From Phycisphaerales bacterium (lineage in GTDB: Bacteria > Planctomycetota > Phycisphaerae > UBA1845 > Fen-1342), in contig JALHJL010000022.1 of assembly GCA_022839625.1 (NCBI GenBank), positions 1 through 64,000 of the forward strand: 64,000 nt of DNA, given 5' to 3'. Shown here one piece after another: positions 61,562-64,000 of the stretch. The position numbers were made by a program, and so were the translations under genes. How positions within the stretch are numbered: the stretch's first letter is position 1; every line of letters begins with the position of its first letter. The notes under the pieces were generated by a model that did not search any database, was not told the origin of the DNA, and was given only the letters and a program-made list of their open reading frames with translations.

Positions 61562-62714
61562 CCGTACGTCTTCCCGCAAGCTGGCGAACGGCCTCCACAG
61601 CCCGATCGATCTCGTCGGTCGTCGTGAACGGTCCCGGCGACAAGCGCAACGTCCCCTGAGGAGCCGTGCCCAGCGTTTGATGGGCCCGCGGTGCACAGTG
61701 CAGCCCCGGCCGGCATAGCACGCCGAACTGCTCGTCCAAGGCCAGTGCGACTTGCGAGACCGAGTGGCCGTCCAGCGTGAATGAGACGACCGCCGTCTGA
61801 AGCTGCGCCTTACCCGTGCCAACCACACGCACGCCTGGGATTCCCATGAGGCCGTCGATGAGCCGTTGCGTCAGCGCCTGCTCCTCGGCCCGGATCGCCT
61901 CGACCCCGCGAGCGGACACGTATCGCACGGCGGCCAGCAGGCCGGCCAGCCCAACGATGTTCGGCGTGCCCGCCTCGTACTTGTCGGGCAGGAAATCGGG
62001 CTGGTGCTCGTCCTCGGACCGGCTGCCTGTGCCGCCGTGGACCAGCGCCGGCAACCGCTCCGCGTGGAAGCCGCGGCCCAGCACCAACCCGCCTGTGCCC
62101 GTCGGTCCCAGGAGTCCCTTGTGGCCGCTGAACACGAGCAGATCCACGTGGTCTGCCTCCACGTCGATCGGCCAGCAGCCGCCGGTTTGGGCGGCGTCGA
62201 CCGCGAAGGCAACCCCGTGCCGCCGGGCCACCTCGCCAATCGCCCGGATCGGCAGCACGGTCCCACACACGTTGGACGCGTGATTCACCACGAGGAGCTG
62301 CGTGCGGGGACCGACGTTGTCCTCGACCGCGGCCACCTCCACCGTGCCGTCCCGCGCACTGGGCACCATGTCCACGACAACGCCGCACTGTTCCAGCGCC
62401 CGCAGCGGCCGGAGGACGGCGTTGTGCTCGATTCCGGTGGTCAGGACATGTGCCCCAGGCGAGAGCAGGCCGCGCGCGACGATGTTCAGCGCGGTCGTCG
62501 CGTTCAGGGTGAAAACCACGCGCATGGGATCAGGGGCCCCGAACAGCGCGGCGACGGCCTCCCGGGCGTCCAGCCGGACCCGTTCCGCCTCCAGCGCGAG
62601 GCGATGTCCGCTTCGTCCGGGGCTGGCTCCGACTTCGCGGAGGAAGTGGAGCATGGCCTCGGGAACGCAATCGGGTTTCGGCCACGAAGTCGCGGCGTTG
62701 TCGAGGTAGATCAT
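61554..62714 (-). CDS. Class V aminotransferase/cysteine desulfurase of the selenium locus
   Basis: The 386-residue PLP enzyme begins MIYLDNAATSWPKPDCV. The PLP lysine is K199 in FSGHKGLLG, and the catalytic Cys is probably C334 or C340 in VLCRPGLHCAPRAH. This matches the EF2568-like family (TIGR01977) linked to selenium-dependent systems. It may supply sulfur or selenium from cysteine or selenocysteine. Located 45 bp downstream of the YedF-like gene and overlapping the DUF3343 gene. Confidence 0.88.
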   Translation of the reverse strand: MIYLDNAATSWPKPDCVPEAMLHFLREVGASPGRSGHRLALEAERVRLDAREAVAALFGAPDPMRVVFTLNATTALNIVARGLLSPGAHVLTTGIEHNAVLRPLRALEQCGVVVDMVPSARDGTVEVAAVEDNVGPRTQLLVVNHASNVCGTVLPIRAIGEVARRHGVAFAVDAAQTGGCWPIDVEADHVDLLVFSGHKGLLGPTGTGGLVLGRGFHAERLPALVHGGTGSRSEDEHQPDFLPDKYEAGTPNIVGLAGLLAAVRYVSARGVEAIRAEEQALTQRLIDGLMGIPGVRVVGTGKAQLQTAVVSFTLDGHSVSQVALALDEQFGVLCRPGLHCAPRAHQTLGTAPQGTLRLSPGPFTTTDEIDRAVEAVRQLAGRRTDG

Positions 62715-62759
62715 GATGGGCTGCGGCCTGATTCTCTGCGGCCGGCGCGGAGGACACCG

Positions 62760-62972
62760 CTACTTGCGCAGCGTGAGCTCGAACTCGGCGCCCTTCGGGG
62801 TGCAGGCCGCCGTCCAGCCGAGCTTCTCTGCGGCGCGTGTGCAGTTCTGCACCTGGGTCATGCTGTCGAGTAGAACGACGACTTCCCTTCCGCCGGCCTC
62901 CTGGATCGCCTTGCGGGTCAACATCACGGGTTGCGGGCAGGAGAGCCCGCGTGCATCCACCTTCGCTTCCAT
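62760..62972 (-). CDS. yedF: TusA/YedF-like sulfurtransferase
   Basis: This 70-residue protein has the TusA-family fold with the catalytic Cys in LSCPQPVMLTRKA (C12). It is encoded after YedE, an arrangement that marks the selenium-linked YedF form and not general TusA. It may carry selenium as a persulfide-like group. The start at 62972 follows GAGGTGA and is 4 bp from the YedE stop. Confidence 0.87.
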   Translation of the reverse strand: MEAKVDARGLSCPQPVMLTRKAIQEAGGREVVVLLDSMTQVQNCTRAAEKLGWTAACTPKGAEFELTLRK

Positions 62973-62976
62973 TGCG

Positions 62977-64000
62977 TCACCTCGACAACCCCAGTTTCTC
63001 GCGGCCAAGTATGCCGATCAGCAGCACGATCACGAGGCCGATCACCACGATGTGCGGCGCGAAGGGCCCGTTCCCGACCATCAGAAAGTTGTGAGACGCC
63101 GCCGCCCCGGTCAGCATGCCCAGGACGAAGATCGCCGCGTCCCCGTCGCCCTCGCCCGCGAGGAAGACCTGGCGGCCCGGACACCCGCCGGCGAGCGTGA
63201 ACGAGAGCCCGGCCAACACCATCCCGGCCAGGTTGAGCCAGTATACGGTGTGCGCGGCCGGCTGCATGATGGGCTTGCCCTCGGGGTTTACCCCCAGCGT
63301 AAAGCCCGGGTGGAACTGCTTCAATGCCAGGTTGACGGCCAACGCCGCGACGGCGAATGCGACCACGCCGCTGAGCAGGTGAGCGTCGCGCATCAGGATC
63401 AGGTCGCGAATGCCGCCCACCGTGCAGAAACGCGTGCGCTGCGCGAGGAAGCCGACTACCAGCCCGATGAGAATCGAGGCGAGCAGCGGTGCGTGGGCGG
63501 CGCCGGGCGGCGCCGGCGCGGGGGGCGCCGGCTTCGACGTGAGAAACAACGCCGCATTGTCGCCGAGCCGCGGGTAGAAGACCGCGAGGGCGAGCAGCGC
63601 CGCCATCACAAAGGGCATCGCCAGGCCGGCCACGGTGCGCGTGGGATACGAGCGCCCCAGACTGAACCCCTTCTTGAGAAACGCCACGCCAATGCCGATG
63701 CCGACGACCAGGCCGATGATCCCAAGGACCGCGTTCCAGTCCCCGCCTGCCAGCCGCAACATCGCCCGCCACGGACAGCCCAGAAAGACGAGCGCCCCGA
63801 TCATGGCGAACATGCCGAGCAGAAAGCGGACGATCGGCGACGATCCCGTCCGCGGCCGGAACTCGCCGAAAATCAGCGCCGCCACGAAGGCCCCAAGGCA
63901 GAACGCCGGGATTTCCGGGCGCAAGTATTGCACCGCGCCCGCGCGATGCAGGCCAAGCGCTCCGGCGATGTCGCGGGTGAAGCAGGCCACGCAGATGCCC
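62977..64000 (-). CDS. yedE: YedE-family selenium transporter (cut by the window edge)
   Basis: The visible 341 residues start GICVACFTRDIAGALGLH, a segment typical of the region after the first part of YedE; about 50 N-terminal residues lie outside the window. About ten membrane segments are visible. Cys motifs LGCPWRAMLRLAGG, RTRFCTVGGIRDL and AGGCPGRQVFLAGEGDGDA are those of the YeeE/YedE family and its selenium branch. It would import a selenium compound. It is the first visible gene of the minus-strand selenium operon, followed by YedF. Confidence 0.87.
   Translation of the reverse strand, partial: GICVACFTRDIAGALGLHRAGAVQYLRPEIPAFCLGAFVAALIFGEFRPRTGSSPIVRFLLGMFAMIGALVFLGCPWRAMLRLAGGDWNAVLGIIGLVVGIGIGVAFLKKGFSLGRSYPTRTVAGLAMPFVMAALLALAVFYPRLGDNAALFLTSKPAPPAPAPPGAAHAPLLASILIGLVVGFLAQRTRFCTVGGIRDLILMRDAHLLSGVVAFAVAALAVNLALKQFHPGFTLGVNPEGKPIMQPAAHTVYWLNLAGMVLAGLSFTLAGGCPGRQVFLAGEGDGDAAIFVLGMLTGAAASHNFLMVGNGPFAPHIVVIGLVIVLLIGILGREKLGLSR

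Overview
The window is about 64 kb of GC-rich bacterial DNA. Secreted proteins ending in dockerin-like repeats with a GDINPFV/ALSNPAAY signature, a DUF1559-type pseudopilin, a fused membrane spermidine-synthase, DUF6599, DUF2961 and DUF1573 proteins together point to a planctomycete, probably of the Phycisphaerae or a related uncultured lineage. This assignment is inferred from protein style; there is no rRNA in the window.

Region 1 (1-14.5 kb) is a housekeeping and accessory stretch. It holds a REP-associated tyrosine transposase beside REP-like palindromes, a Tat-exported DUF362 protein with a DUF6599 protein, a membrane-fused spermidine synthase, a secreted papain-family protease with a dockerin-like tail, a DUF1573 lipoprotein interrupted by one in-frame UGA, a DUF2961 protein with the ATPase YchF, and two paralogous small lipoproteins. 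The UGA is the most notable feature of the window. It sits where the family normally has the first Cys of its CGC motif, and it opens a 42-nt hairpin resembling a bacterial SECIS element. I read the gene as a candidate selenoprotein.

Region 2 (13.7-18.8 kb) holds a cobalamin riboswitch with a good promoter upstream of a secreted dockerin-like protein and a pseudopilin. It is followed by a repeat-rich zone with 15-, 25- and 102-bp tandem repeats, a four-helix-bundle protein, and a frameshifted pentapeptide-repeat gene.

Region 3 (18.9-58.8 kb) is a very large exopolysaccharide locus. It has an initiating sugar transferase, a long plus-strand operon with many 4-bp start/stop overlaps (glycosyltransferases, O-antigen-ligase-like polymerase, nucleotide-sugar dehydrogenase, acetyltransferase, formyltransferase, two DegT aminotransferases, epimerase, deacetylase-like protein, FemAB/GNAT-like protein, methyltransferase, CapK-like ligase), and a minus-strand operon for export and chain-length control (Wza-like, Wzz-like, tyrosine kinase, FemAB-like protein, two glycosyltransferases). 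An ExeA-like ATPase, an ABC permease and two GT87-like membrane proteins follow. Several genes resemble families associated with XrtA/PEP-CTERM systems, but no exosortase is present.

Region 4 (58.9-60.7 kb) is a btaB-btaA pair for betaine lipid synthesis. Region 5 (61.3 kb to the end) is a minus-strand selenium-utilisation operon: YedE transporter (cut by the window edge), YedF-like TusA protein, class V aminotransferase/cysteine desulfurase, and DUF3343. It makes the selenoprotein reading of the DUF1573 gene more plausible, because selenium metabolism appears to exist in the same genome.
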